Notes under the pieces: generated by a model | Seen by the model: the letters and a program-made list of their open reading frames with translations, nothing else | What the model was told of the DNA's origin: nothing | Database searches by the model: none | Translations under genes and position numbers: made by a program | In this document: positions 45,284 through 57,030 of the stretch, piece after piece | How positions within the stretch are numbered: position 1 is the first letter of the stretch | Layout of the letters: the number at the start of each line of letters is the position of its first letter | From: Siphonodentalium dalli | Lineage: Eukaryota > Mollusca > Scaphopoda > Gadilida > Siphonodentaliidae | Assembly: GCA_032622095.1 (NCBI GenBank) | Contig: CP136066.1 | Coordinates: 43,165,835 to 43,229,834 of the forward strand | DNA length: 64,000 nucleotides | Direction of reading: 5' to 3'

Positions 45284-47163
45284 TGCGGTCAGGTGGAAGC
45301 TCGGATTAAGATCCTTAGTCCTCACAAGGCTACACAAAGAGAAATATCCTCATAATATATAAGGACACATGTTAGCACAGATCTATAGTCCTCACTAAGC
45401 TACACAAATAGAAATGTCCTCATAATATATGTGTGCATAAACTACAAGGCATGTAGCATAATTATCATCAAAGATTATATTTTAAACTGTGAGTGTTTTA
45501 TGTCTAACATATGCTCATTATGCTGCAATACTTGAATGGACCAAAAGGGGTGACACAAAAAGATGGTGCTCATTATATACAATCATCTATTATAGACCTA
45601 CTATCAAATTTGTATTAATTTCTAATAAACTCCATGTTCCTGTAGTCCAAGACCATGAACATGTTCCCTGGGACCTTCACAGGGGACAGAAAATTACAGT
45701 TTTTGTTCTAAAGTCATAGAAATCATGCCTGGTCATCTCATTTTTGTAGTAATTTCAAAGTATTCCCAATCGATCATACAATACAACGTGCCCAAGACAA
45801 TACAATGTGCACTGACATGTTGCCACAATGAGACATAGTTACGTCAGGAGTCTTAATTCCTTGGACCAAAAACTGGTTGCATAAAACATTACATATTTTA
45901 TAGTGAGTTCAATAATATGCAATGACTGCTTTTTTGTGATTAGGTATTTATGATTTCTTCTCCAAGGGCAAAAAAATAAAATGTTGTGTTCAGGGTTTCC
46001 CGACCAACCTTAGTAAAAGTGTGCGACCATAAACTTTTTATTCAACTTTAAACAAAATTTTATTATCAATGTTTTTTATCTTTTTATCCAACGGAAGTCT
46101 GCGGATTCCATGAATTGAAATTTACCCATACGTCGCCCCTCCATTTATAACACACGCACCGGAAGATATCTACTTATGACGTATCTTTTCCGCTTTGTAT
46201 TAAGACACGAAGCCCAAACATGATTTCTGCGACTGAATTGCAGGTTTGTTTTGAATAGGTCCCCAAAACCCCTATAAACCATAATGAAAAATCCCATCTG
46301 CACCTATAGTGTGTGGTTGTCATAGCACTCGGAGGTTCCCAGCGGTAGCTTTATACCCGTATAAAACATAATGAACAATGCCATCTGCCCTTACTATAAT
46401 TTAAACAAATTTATCAAATAAATTCTCATCAATCGACTTGAAATTTCAACATTGAAATACTTCTAAAACACAAACAGCCAAATACCGAAATTTGTCAGTT
46501 AAAATGTCAAAAGAAAATCGCAGTCTGGCGTGTTTGTTTCCTTCGTTTTCGAGATAAAACCTTTACTATTTGGAAAATTCGGTACAGTCGGTACATGTCC
46601 TACTATGTAATTCATTCATATGAAACTACTGTTGTTGAATAAAATATGTAACAAAATTGTAAATTCTTCCGCATGAAATATAATGCTGCCAACAATCCAT
46701 CCCTCGAAAAACTAAGTAGGCAACCAGGAAATCAGCACCAGTTAATCGAGCATTCAGTTCTATCAAGTGTTGTTTTAATACCTGTTTATCGGTTGGTCTG
46801 TGCTGATCTGAATTATACCACCGAAAAAAAGAAGAGAAAAAGACCTACCTACCTGAAATTTTTGAGTGTATGTAACCCTAAACACAGGTATTATTTTTTT
46901 TGGCCCAATGAAAACATCCACAAGTAAATACCAAATAGTATGCATGTTGCTCTGCCTCCCTTCCTCAGACGTTGAGGTTGTTTGCCATGGATTATACCCG
47001 ACACCTATACTATGAGGTAGTGTAGTTTAATGGGGACTATAACCTCTCAAATATTTATTAATTTGTTTCCTCGTGAAATAAAGTAAAAGGATAATGTAAT
47101 GTTAAGTAATTTCAGCTGATGCTCACCACTACTGAATTTGGGAAAATTAAAAAGCTCACAAAC
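45284..47163 (-). other. Intron of the fusion gene, right of the hAT element
   Basis: A short direct duplication with cctcataatatat and agctacacaaa words sits at about 45,330-45,430. No other gene, RNA or strong repeat was seen. Confidence 0.45.
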
Positions 47164-47380
47164 CTGTAAGAGATCATCAGTCTCCCACGGTGGATGCTTG
47201 ATTCCATAATCATAGAGAAGTTCTTCTCCTGGGTTGATAGCTTTGATGGCATATAGGCAAAGGTATGGTACCCCATTGTGTTCTACTGCTTGCATTTTGC
47301 AATTTCGTAGATTTTTATTGTCATGGTTGACTAGACGACCCATCACGAAACCCTTAGTACACTCTTCCGTTGCATCAATG
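47164..47380 (-). CDS. KMT5A-like SET domain, catalytic part
   Basis: 217 nt; acceptor atttcag, donor gtttgt. Encodes CIDATEECTKGFVMGRLVNH, then NCKM, GVPYLCLYAIKAINPGEEL and LLYDYG. The DAT, GRLVNH (cofactor pocket, pseudoknot) and GEELLYDYG (catalytic tyrosine strand) motifs identify a KMT5A/SET8-type lysine methyltransferase; the family methylates histone H4 lysine 20. NHD replaces the usual NHS. The tail IKHPPWETDDLLQ replaces the KMT5A end. No lesion is seen in the SET exons. Phase 2 to 0. Confidence 0.8.
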
Positions 47381-47587
47381 CTGAAATTAAACATGACATA
47401 AGTCAAAGAATACATATATTTTGCATAAATCACTTTCAAAACATTTCAAAAATAAGAAATCTTATTTTATTAATTCCTATTTTTTTAATCTTATACATAA
47501 TACAGTCCAAAAATAAATGTGTAAATAACCTAAATATGATTCCACAAGGTAATTTCAACTTTTATGTATGTCCTTATTTAAATGTCC

Positions 47588-47819
47588 TTAACCCTTTGAG
47601 TGCCAGGGGCCGATCTCATCGGCCCTAAATCTACAAAATAAGTCTGTTAAAGAATATAAGAATAAATTATTAAAATTGTAAAAAAAAAAACATTGTTAGG
47701 CCAATGCATTCTCTTATATATGGGAGGCGACCTATGGTCGACTCGCATATATAAGAGAATACATTGGCACAGGGTATATGGGTTGATACAAAAATCGGAC
47801 CTGGCACTCAAAGGGTTAA
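47588..47819. mobile_element. piggyBac-like MITE
   Basis: TTAA, then CCCTTTGAGTGCCAGG, and on the other side CCTGGCACTCAAAGGG, then TTAA. TTAA target and CCC-starting inverted repeats are the piggyBac signature. A second perfect-to-near-perfect stem (ttctcttatatat against atatataagagaa) sits inside at about 47,709-47,758. It lies in the intron between the two SET exons. Confidence 0.75.
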
Positions 47820-48939
47820 TTAACGCTTGAAAACAGAAAAACTAACATAAAAGTTTTTTTTAATATCTAATTCCCCCCGAATGAATAATTCAACAATGTT
47901 GGCAATTTAAATGCAATTACTTTATGACTATAATTAGTAATACAGTTTACAAAATAAAGACTACAAGCTAAAATCTCATTTAATCTTTTTGCGATGTCTG
48001 ATCAAGCTATTGAAAACACAGAGGTTGGTCATGGATGGTCATCTCAACATTCTCATTTTAATGCGTTTCATCTGAAGTTCAGAATTAAATTTATTCGGGC
48101 ACAATCACACAATAATTTTATTTGTGTTAACATTTGATGAGGTATAAAGGGAACATCGTGTTGTGTGTTTGGTGGTGGGTAATTAAAATAACTTACAACA
48201 AACTTGCGTTTATTGCCAAACACCAAATATGTAGACTGAGTCACTTTAAAGAGCTAGTAGGCTTTAGCTACATGATAAAATATTCTCTTGGTAAAAAATG
48301 TAAAAGTCTACAGAACACATATATTCATACAAAATAAGGATTATTATTATTGAATTAGACTGAAAGATTCCAAATTGAGTCTACAAGCTTGATCGAGTCT
48401 TAGGATAGAATCTAAGCTAGAAGTTTAATTGGGCCCTATTATTAATTAAAAATTTTTTAAGTCGGAACAGGGACAACAACTCGTGCAAAAATCATAATAA
48501 ATGAACCACAGCATGACTTTACATCAGAATATTGTTCATTCATAAAACAAGTTTGTGTTGATTGATCAATCCTATCGAAGTTTCAATTGAATCCAACAAA
48601 GCATGGAGCAGAGAAGATAAGTGTCAAATATTATAATCGTCATGTACGACCTTGATCTTCAACGAGACACAATTTTTTTTCCGCTACACATCATCTCCTC
48701 ATGGGGAACAATGATAACAAGTTTCTTTCAACTGAAGCATGTGTTAGTTATGGAGCAGAGACAAAGGCCTCATGTGAACAACCATAGCAAGTTTCAAAGA
48801 AATCCGAAGCATTTAGGCATTATGAAGTGGACATGAAAATCTGTATAGACAGAAAGTCAGAACACTACATGCCCCCCACCCCCCCCCCCCCGAAAAAAAA
48901 ATTCAGGGTCATAAATCAAAGGATATCATATTAACTTAC
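47820..48939 (-). other. Remainder of the intron between the SET exons
   Basis: AT-rich; a homopolymer C run at about 48,872-48,890 followed by A. No gene seen. Confidence 0.5.
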
Positions 48940-49099
48940 CAATAACGACATTCCTTGAAACAAAAAAAATATCTAAATGAATTGGCTGATTGATCATGAT
49001 CCTCTCTTGCATCTCCTTCTGCACCTGTCAATAATTCACCGCCATAAACAAGGAGGAAGTCTCCTGTCTCAAATGACTGCTTTGCCCTTATTCCTCGCC
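48940..49099 (-). CDS. KMT5A-like SET domain, first part
   Basis: 160 nt; acceptor ttacag, donor gtaagt. Joined to the previous exon it reads KGRGIRAKQSFETGDFLL then VYGGELLT. GRG.....F..GDF...Y.GEL is the SET-N motif that contributes to S-adenosylmethionine binding. Then DQSANSFRYFFCFKECRYC leads into the next exon. Phase 1 to 2. Confidence 0.78.
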
Positions 49100-50251
49100 C
49101 TGTAATAAAGTAATAATGTAAGTTGATTATCTGTTTCTCAAATACACTTTTTAAAACCTGACAGGCAGGTTTTTATATTTCCTTTTTATGCTGTTTTATG
49201 ACTTAAATTTACTGGCAGGCGGTCGTTTAATTCTAAATTTTTTTAAACAAAAATATATTTTTTTAGATACTTGGCAAGGTCCACATCCCTTCTATTGGAA
49301 AGGATCCATTTTCCTTCCAATTGGGAAATTTTGTAGCATAATGATACAAATTGGGGTGTTTTTATATGCCTTTCAAACTGGTAAATGTTCATATTAGTCC
49401 AAAAAGTTAATGATTTCTTTCACGGGCGTTGGTGCACAGGATGTCAACCTCAACACTAAATCTTTTTATTTTACTTTCAAAAATTTATATCTTCCAAATT
49501 TCAGATTGACAATGCAATCAACAAAATTAAGTGACAGTTCACTATTTTGAAAGTAATGCTAGCTGCAAGGTATTTTTCTATACCTATTGTTTTTCAGTTA
49601 TACAAGGGTAACAACCGATGGGTAACAATCAATGACCAGAAAATACATATAGGAGCAACAGATAGTTTGTAAACATGCACCATTCATGCCCAGATCTATG
49701 GGCGCACCTGCATGGAGGACTCATGTCTTGGAACATGTGCTCTTTATGACAAAAATCAGGACGCAGACTAGAATGGACAAACTGTTACTGTTGTGGTGTT
49801 CGAGACTAGACCCAATGGCAATGGGATCATTAATCATATCTATTTCAAAATGTGGTTTTGTGATATAGATGTTGTTGAAAAATTAAGTTTTTGTTGGCTT
49901 CAACTTATTCAGACAGACTATGGTTAAACGTTTTGAGCCCGGTCACATGCACTTATTAAAAAGTTTCTATTCAAAAGCAGATCAAATAAATGCAGTTATT
50001 ATGGATGTTGGTATAAATGCAATATCGAACATAGTTGGACAGTCCACTTGATATACCTTTGACTCTGCCCTTGCAAATAACCATAAAAACGATTCATACT
50101 TAATAATTCTTGGGACAATATCAAACTGAAAGAGTGAATGTAATTAGAGTATAGCGAAGGAAAGAATGAACAATATGAGTTCATGTTGTATAGGTCTCGA
50201 GAAAATAATAATACCCTCCCTCACTGAAAAACAAATGTAAAAAGAACTTGC
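49100..50251 (-). other. GC-AG intron of the fusion gene
   Basis: Lies between the pre-SET exon and the first SET exon; its donor is gc, its acceptor ttacag. No repeat or gene was recognised. Confidence 0.55.
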
Positions 50252-50344
50252 CTTTTGGGGGAATTTCATCTATGACAAATCCAGCTGGGTCAGTATTGTT
50301 TATCAAGCAGTTAATAGCTGCATTGATTGGCTTTATCCTCTTCC
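50252..50344 (-). CDS. Fusion gene, pre-SET exon
   Basis: 93 nt; acceptor tttccag. The donor is gcaagt, a GC-AG intron with an otherwise perfect consensus. Encodes KRIKPINAAINCLINNTDP and AGFVIDEIPPK. The INCLINN...AGF segment is typical of the region directly before SET in KMT5A-like proteins of fish and invertebrates (from memory of the family). Phase 1 to 1. Confidence 0.7.
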
Positions 50345-50816
50345 CTGGAAATAATGTATAAATTCAAGCACATAAAAATAGTAGAAACTGCAGATCTGAA
50401 GATGTTTAGAGTTGATAGTTCACAAGATAATTTTTCCAAATTTCTGTTTATTAAAGTCTCAAGCCACCTCCCATCCATGGTTTTGAGAAAGGATTATTGC
50501 AATTCTTCGCAAATTTGTTGTTACATCAGTCTAAAGACACTACATCAATTTCACCTATAGAAATAAATGTTTTAATATTTCCTGATATTATTAGTTGTGG
50601 TAGTTTAGTTGGCAGATATAATGTCATATTGGGTGATGTGTGAACAATGTTGGTGCTTGAGAGTGTATGTTTTCACAAATAATGCTATTTTGCTGAATCT
50701 CGAAATCTGTTACGTCAAACACAATAATTGTAACTGGTCAAATTTCCATTGGTATTAAATAAATACAATAATTCAATATGTTTTTATATGTTTAGGTTAT
50801 ATATTCCGAGACTCAC

Positions 50817-51030
50817 TTCTGGTTCTGCAACTCATGTCTCTCTGGGGCTCTTTCATTGTATTATCTTCATGTGATGATGATGTGTAATGGGGTGAGCCCT
50901 CTCCATATTCAAATCTGAAGTCCCTGCTACCAACTGAAATCACACTTTTATGGAGAACACAGGCAAATCCTAGATATGTAACTGGTAGGTTGTTCAAACA
51001 GGTAGGCTGGCTGATATTCACAAGAAAGAC
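50817..51030 (-). CDS. Fusion gene, second visible exon
   Basis: 214 nt; acceptor tttacag, donor gtgagt. Encodes VFLVNISQPTCLNNLPVTY, then a basic tail CRTRR completed by the next exon (RRKRIKP). The start may belong to a small beta-rich domain; the rest is acidic and Ser-rich. Phase 0 to 1. Confidence 0.62.
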
Positions 51031-51220
51031 CTGTAAATTATACAAATATATCAGCTATTCACTAGTGTTGCCATAATTTTTTATTCTCAGAATCAATAAA
51101 TCGTTCATCATAATAAAATGTACCTGAGTGGACCACATATTTGATGAAGAAATGGTACAGAATTTCAGATAATTCTGAAGTTTGTTCACTGAGGGACAAA
51201 TACTAGCTAAATAAAATAAT

Positions 51221-52581
51221 GTCTATCGAATCCAGAAGACAAGATTTATTGACAAGAAGATAACTAACTCTCTCATACCTAACAGGGTCTATTATCAACT
51301 GGTACATAAAGTAAAAGTTGAGTGTGCGGGGTATGTGGTTTGGGGGGCTAACCACAGGATGGTCGAATAGTTGAGTGTGACAACAGATGAAGTGCTAAAA
51401 TAGCTTGACTGTGAGCGGATTATACTGAGCATGCATCAACATTAAGAGGCCGGGCAAAATGGCACATATGTGATTGTGTTCGTTTTCGTTGCGTTGGGAG
51501 GACGCATATGTACTTGCACACCAACATTGCGAGGACAATTTTATTTATGAGGACATTGTGTGTACATCGGATGTATATAGAATGAGACGTAGGGATCGAA
51601 ATAACCAGTAACAAATCGCAATTTGCGACACATAAAGGCACTATTACGATAAGATTACACTCATTCTATCAAATTTAGCGACATTATTTGTTAACATCCC
51701 TGTCCGTTCCCGTTCAATCACTAAAATGCATTAGGACTCTCCCATTCTATGGAACCTATCTTTTTTATTTCAAAACTACATTGGAGGAATTATTTACAAG
51801 AGGAGAGTGTAAACTTATTAGGAAAATCATTCAATATAATATAGTCCAACACTCTTGTTCATACGAAAGTATATAGCAATTTGCAATTCATTTTTCAAAA
51901 CTTATTTTGATCCAAGATGAGACGTCTATCGTATCCAGAAGACAATATTTATTGACAAGAAGATAACATTATCAACTGGTACATAAAGTAAAAGTTGAGT
52001 GTGACAACATATGAAGTGCTAAAATAACTAGACTGTGAGCGGATTATACTGTGCATGCATCAACATTAAGAGGCCAGGCAAAATGGCACATATGTGATTG
52101 TGTTCGTTTTCGGTACTTGCACACCAACATTGAGAGGACAAATTTATTTATGAGGACATTGTGTGTACATTGGATGTCTGTAGAATGAATGAGACGTAGG
52201 GATTGAAATAACTGGTAACGAATCGCAATTTGCGATAAATAAAGGCACTATTACGATAAGATTACACTCATTCTATCACAGTTATGTGGTCAACATCTCC
52301 GTCCGTTCCCGTTCAAACACTAAAATGCATTAGGACTCTCCCATTCTATAAAACCTATCTTCTTTATTTCAAATCTGCATTGGAGGAATTATTTACCAGA
52401 GGGGAGTGTAAATCCTCACACTCGTCACACAAACACTTGTGAATACATCCAGTGATATTTCTAATAACCAACTTATTAGAAAAATCATTCAATATAATAT
52501 AGTCCAACACTCATGTTCATGTGAAAGTATATAGAAATTCGCTATTCATTTTTCAAAACTTATTTTGATCCAAGATGAGAG
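51221..52581 (+). repeat. Tandem duplication (two units of about 703 and 658 bp) in a fusion-gene intron
   Basis: Unit 1 starts gtctatcgaatccagaagac at 51,221; unit 2 starts gtctatcgtatccagaagac at 51,924; both contain ctgtgagcggattatact, ggcacatatgtgattgtg and aggactctcccattctat. A stub of a third start (ggtctatga) occurs at 52,580. Unit differences are small substitutions and indels. Confidence 0.8.
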
Positions 52582-54513
52582 GTCTATGAGGACTTTCATC
52601 AAAATATATCCACAGATTGGACTGTTTGCGTGACATTTTTGTTTAATGTATGAAGGGGTATGGACCAATTAAAGTAGTTCGTTCAGATTCACGGGTGAGA
52701 ATGAGAGACAAACCATATTCCTGACCGATAAATCAACCAGTAGCCATAGGAATGAAATCACGGCTTTATTCTGTCGGCAATCAGCGATGAACATAAAAAA
52801 TAGAAGCCTTTCAAATTCTTTGAAGATGACCGACATATGTCGACGTTCATGAATTTGATGGCCAAATTCGTTCAAGGTCGATTTACATCGCTTTCGAATC
52901 ACTTGCCTTCGATAGGGACATGGTCATTAGGTTCTATTATCGGGTGGTCGGCGGGATACACTGAAGCCTTCGTGCCAATTATACCATGGTGAGTGGTCTA
53001 ATCAGGGTTCAAACAGGTTCCCAAAGTCTAAATTTAAGCTCTAAAGTTCAAGGACTTTATGGGCTTTTTCAAGGACCTTCCCATTACTGTACAATGCCAC
53101 ATGTATGGATATGGGAGGGGTATTACTCATGCTCCACGAAGGCACAGAATAAATTCAATGTGGATCACTGAATTGTTACTATCCATGTTTCACTTCAGTT
53201 CGAATTCGCGCCTTGCGCTTGCCTAATTTTGATTCAGAATACGCATTTTATTGCGTGCCTAAAACAAACAATTAATGCTGTGTGCGATGTTGACAATACA
53301 ATGCTTCTCTTGTTCCAAATAAGTATAAATGGGAGATCACCCAATAGCAAGAACCAAACACATATGAACTGGGTTAAATTCAATAGCTGCACCGATTCTT
53401 TGAAGTGCAAACATGAGTGACGTCAGTGACCACGTGTTTCAGAGCAGCGGCGTTGAGTCTTTGATGTTCCAACACCGATCACTACCTCGGATCGTCGAGC
53501 ATTGTCTCAAAATGAAAACTGTGTCATAATGTTATGATGGCAAGACGTGTCTTGGTTGATTGACAGGCGGGATTGCATTGGACAACCTTGCAAGTTGTAC
53601 TTTTTGCCCACATGCCGGGGTTACTAGGCACATTCCACGTACGCGGTTTATCGTGTTTGTGAAACAAACATTCAATTCCATGACCATAACAATTCCATGA
53701 CCCATACACCACTTACATAGTTCCAAACTAGTAGACAGACGATCACTCAAGAGCGGTAACAAAATTCCATGCGCGCAGGCAGCAAATTAACTGGTATCGC
53801 ATCGCAATTTGCTACCCATTTTGGATAATAGCTATGCAATTTGGTATGAATTTTATATGATTTTAGAACAATGCTTTCTAATCATGCCAATGTGAGGTTA
53901 TATGCTAATAACAATTTCAAAAGTAATTTGCTCCCTGCATGCGCGGTGTTAAATTCTACAGCGACATCATGTCTTTGAAGTCGTGTTGACATCTTTCGGT
54001 TATCGCATGTATTCAGATAGAGTTCAGAGCAGCATCGAGGCTTTGAGTTGTAAACACCAATGAGTTCCGACTTTCGTAAATCAGTATCCCGATATATTTT
54101 ACAGCGATATGTCATGACGTAAGTGCTGCGTGCTTTGGTTGACAAGATCGTCATGTGTCATTCCAAGATCTTCCGCGCTGTATTGAACTAATTTATTAAT
54201 TGTTCTGGAAAAAGTGGATTGATTTTGTACTCTGCATGTATTGTGATTTAATTCTTCGTGTAAAATGGAATGAATTACATACAAAAATCACAGCATATTA
54301 TTCAGGAGAGCGATTTGCCCTCCTAAGTAATCTGTCAGGCAAGCGATTTTCTGCCACCCTGGATTTTATATAAACACCAGGCCTGGACAATGGAAACAGA
54401 TATAATTTTGTTTGGCCCAGTTCAGTTTAATAACATAATACCCCACACTGTTAATTTTTCAGAACGTATTATCAACTGGTCCTATTTCTCCACTTCCATA
54501 TATTTAAACATAC
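52582..54513 (-). other. Rest of the large fusion-gene intron
   Basis: TGACGTCA at 53,418-53,425 is followed within 10 bp by the E-box CACGTG. Sequences at 53,530-53,760 and 53,880-54,150 are open in several frames but lack domain patterns. No gene supported. Confidence 0.4.
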
Positions 54514-54595
54514 CTCACCATCTTTATTAACCTCAAGTTGACAGTGTCTTTCATCAACAGTGGGCAGTCCAATGCAAATGTCACAACTTTTATTC
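54514..54595 (-). CDS. Fusion gene, first visible exon
   Basis: 82 nt; acceptor ttttttcag, donor gtatgt. Encodes NKSCDICIGLPTVDERHCQ and LEVNKDGE with three cysteines. Phase 2 in, phase 0 out, continuing into the exon at 51,030. No domain recognised. The preceding exon was not found. Confidence 0.6.
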
Positions 54596-55100
54596 CTGAA
54601 AAAAAAGCCACACATCATGGATGGATATTATATTTTACATATATCTGGGTATGGAGGAGCTCTATTAACAAATACATTAAGTGCACATGACATTTACATC
54701 AGAGATGACAGGAGATTTATTTAAATAGGTAAAGAAAGAATATGATAAGATTTTATTGTAAACCTAGTTCAGCCAGACCGCTGATCAGATTGCGGTTGTT
54801 AGCGATGGCATATGGCTGATCTATTGTAAATCATGGAACAATCAAACAATAGAAAATGTGACTTGATTTCTTTCACAGATGACATGTACAGCATGCTTTC
54901 CAAAAACAAGTACATTGAAACCTCCGCTCATAAGCATTTTAAAATGCCATGGTTGAGACTCTTTCTCTGAACGTCAACTAAATAGCAAGACAAGTTCATC
55001 TTTTGAACTTGAGTATTATAAATCAACACATCTTCCTTTCCAGCTTCCGTAAAAGTTATATTTGTTGGGCTAGATTGTCTTGTTTCAATATTAATAACAT
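54596..55100. other. Region upstream of the first visible fusion-gene exon
   Basis: No further exon of the minus-strand gene recognised. AT-rich single-copy-looking sequence. Confidence 0.4.
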
Positions 55101-56150
55101 AAATTTAGTGAAGCAAAGAGTAAATTCTAAAATGGCCACCGGCGCCTTGTTTTTTCTGCCGAATGACACCAAAATGACTCGTTCCCATCTACATGTCAAC
55201 ACCCATGACAAATTTCATGAAGATCAAAAAACAGACCAGTCTATAACCCATGATAATGGATTTTGTAAAAATATTTAGTCATACAAAGAGTAAAATCCAA
55301 AATGGCCATTTGTGGCCATATTTTTTTGCCAAATGACCCCAAAATGACTCGTTCCCATCAAGAGGTCACCCTGATGATCCATATGAAGTTTGGTGATGAT
55401 CGAATCAGGGATGTGGTCTGTAGGATGTGTCAAAGGATTTAGTGATGCAAAGAATAAAATCCAAGATGTTTTTTTGGCCGATTGATCCTAAAATGTCTCG
55501 TTCCCATCTACATTTAAATGTCAACATTCATGACAAATTTTATAATGATCATACTTACAGTATGGCCTGTAGCCCGCGCCAATGGATTCAAATTTGAAAT
55601 CCAAGATGGCCACCAGCGGCCATGTTTTTTGGCCGAATTACCCCAAAATGATTCATGCCCAACTAGGTGCCACCTCAATGATGAATATGAAGTTTTGTGA
55701 TGATCGGATCAGGGTTGTGGTCTGTAGGGTGTGTGAAAGTATTGAGTGATGCAAAGAGTAAAATCCAAGATGGCTGACAGTGGCCATGTTTTTTGGCTAA
55801 ATGGCCCCAAAGTGACTCGTTCCCATCTACATGTCAATTTCAACATTCATGAAAAATTTCATAAAGGGATCCGACCAAGATACGACCTGTAGCCCGCGCG
55901 AAAGCATTTAGTGATGCAAAGAGTAAAATCCAAGATGGCTGACAGCGGTCATGTTTTTTGGCCAAATGACTCCAAAATGACTCGTTCCTATCTACATGTC
56001 AATTTCAACATTCATGACAAATTTCATGAAGAATAGACCAAAGATACGACCTGTAGCCCGCTCCAAAAGAAATTGTTGACGGACACACGGACGATGGACA
56101 CCAACCCATGGCAATAGCTCAAACTTAATGTGCAAAGTAAGTTGAGCTAA
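55101..56150 (+). repeat. Tandem repeat of about 165-170 bp, six imperfect units, with element-like end
   Basis: Each unit contains caaagagtaaaatccaa, gatggc, catgttttttggcc, ccaaaatgactcgttcccat and atgacaaatttca. Units start near 55,115, 55,275, 55,447, 55,590, 55,751 and 55,917. The 3' part reads gttgacggacacacggacga and caatagctcaaactt, an ending I associate with dispersed repeats in mollusc genomes (memory, not verified). A related relic lies at 37,770-38,060. Confidence 0.7.
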
Positions 56151-56927
56151 AAACAAAGTTACATGTATATTGATACATTAAACAGAGGCGAGTGTGTATT
56201 TAATGTATGTGATATCCATGCACTGACGAAGGTATCATGATTTCTTGCATTTCATGTCAAAAAATATATTCAGCTATGTTATATACACCTCTTTTTGGCG
56301 ACGTATACATTGTGTAAGACAGCTTTGAAATTGGGCTGATTTAATCGGTCCCAAATCTCCCCCTTACCCATCCACCTTTCCAGTTTATTTCCATAAATTC
56401 ATCAAAAGTGGTGTTACAATGAATTTCTGTTATTCCGTAAAAGTAGTCTCTTTATACTAGTATTCCCAAATAGCATGAAACACTAAAGAATTAAAAAATA
56501 CATGGCTTTCTAAAACCACTAATTTTAATACCTTCCAAACAAACAGACTGTCGACACTAATGGGAAATGAGCACCATCTTCACCACCATGTTTGATAACA
56601 ACAATCGTTCCATATAACATCTAACACAGTCTGAATAATAAATTAATAAATAAATAAATGATTTGAAAGTTAAATTTAATTTAATTTTTCCAAGACTTCT
56701 GAAGCAACAAAACAATATTAGTATTGCACTCACATGTCGGCTACCGGAAACAGAATCTAAATTGGACACTATATATATTATTGGCTGTTGTAATCCAATG
56801 TAATTGAATGACAAACTGAGTTCACTGTGAATTAACGAAAACAGTGCTATTTTTATATTATGCCCTATGAGGACCTATGAAATGTCCTCATTTAAAACCA
56901 AATTGTCCTCACATAGTTGGTGTGCAA
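56151..56927. other. No gene seen
   Basis: AT-rich sequence. The minus-strand frame at 56,557-56,814 shows no domain pattern or exon signal. Confidence 0.4.
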
Positions 56928-57030
56928 CACAGGTCCTCAGAAAAAAAATTGACCCCACCCCCAATAGTACTTAATCCTACAGGATTAAGTACTATTGGGG
57001 TGGGGTCAATTTTTGTTCTGGGGACCTGTG
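56928..57030. repeat. Long hairpin
   Basis: Arms cacaggtcctcag...ttgaccccaccccc aatagtacttaatcct and aggattaagtactatt ggggtggggtcaattttt...ggggacctgtg pair almost perfectly, about 50 bp each, with a tip of only a few bases. Confidence 0.85.

Larger units (their letters stand above)
39634..54595 (-). pseudogene. SET domain / zinc finger / tyrosine recombinase / Myb-like fusion gene, disrupted in the recombinase exon
   Basis: Seven exons join in frame on the minus strand: 54595-54514, 51030-50817, 50344-50252, 49099-48940, 47380-47164, 44096-41483 and 40025-39634. Codons split between exons rebuild correctly at every junction. Encoded order: cysteine-containing N-terminal part, KMT5A-like SET domain, repeat linker, zinc-finger-like motifs, tyrosine recombinase core, Myb/SANT-like tail, stop at 39,634-39,636. 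About 1,250 codons are visible; more exons are expected upstream. Related SET proteins (KMT5A-like) and related recombinase proteins, probably Crypton-type, occur in many copies in fish and invertebrates. Four lesions (43,870, 43,085, 41,864, 41,634) break the frame after SET, so the recombinase half is probably dead in this copy. The SET half could still be expressed. Confidence 0.7.
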
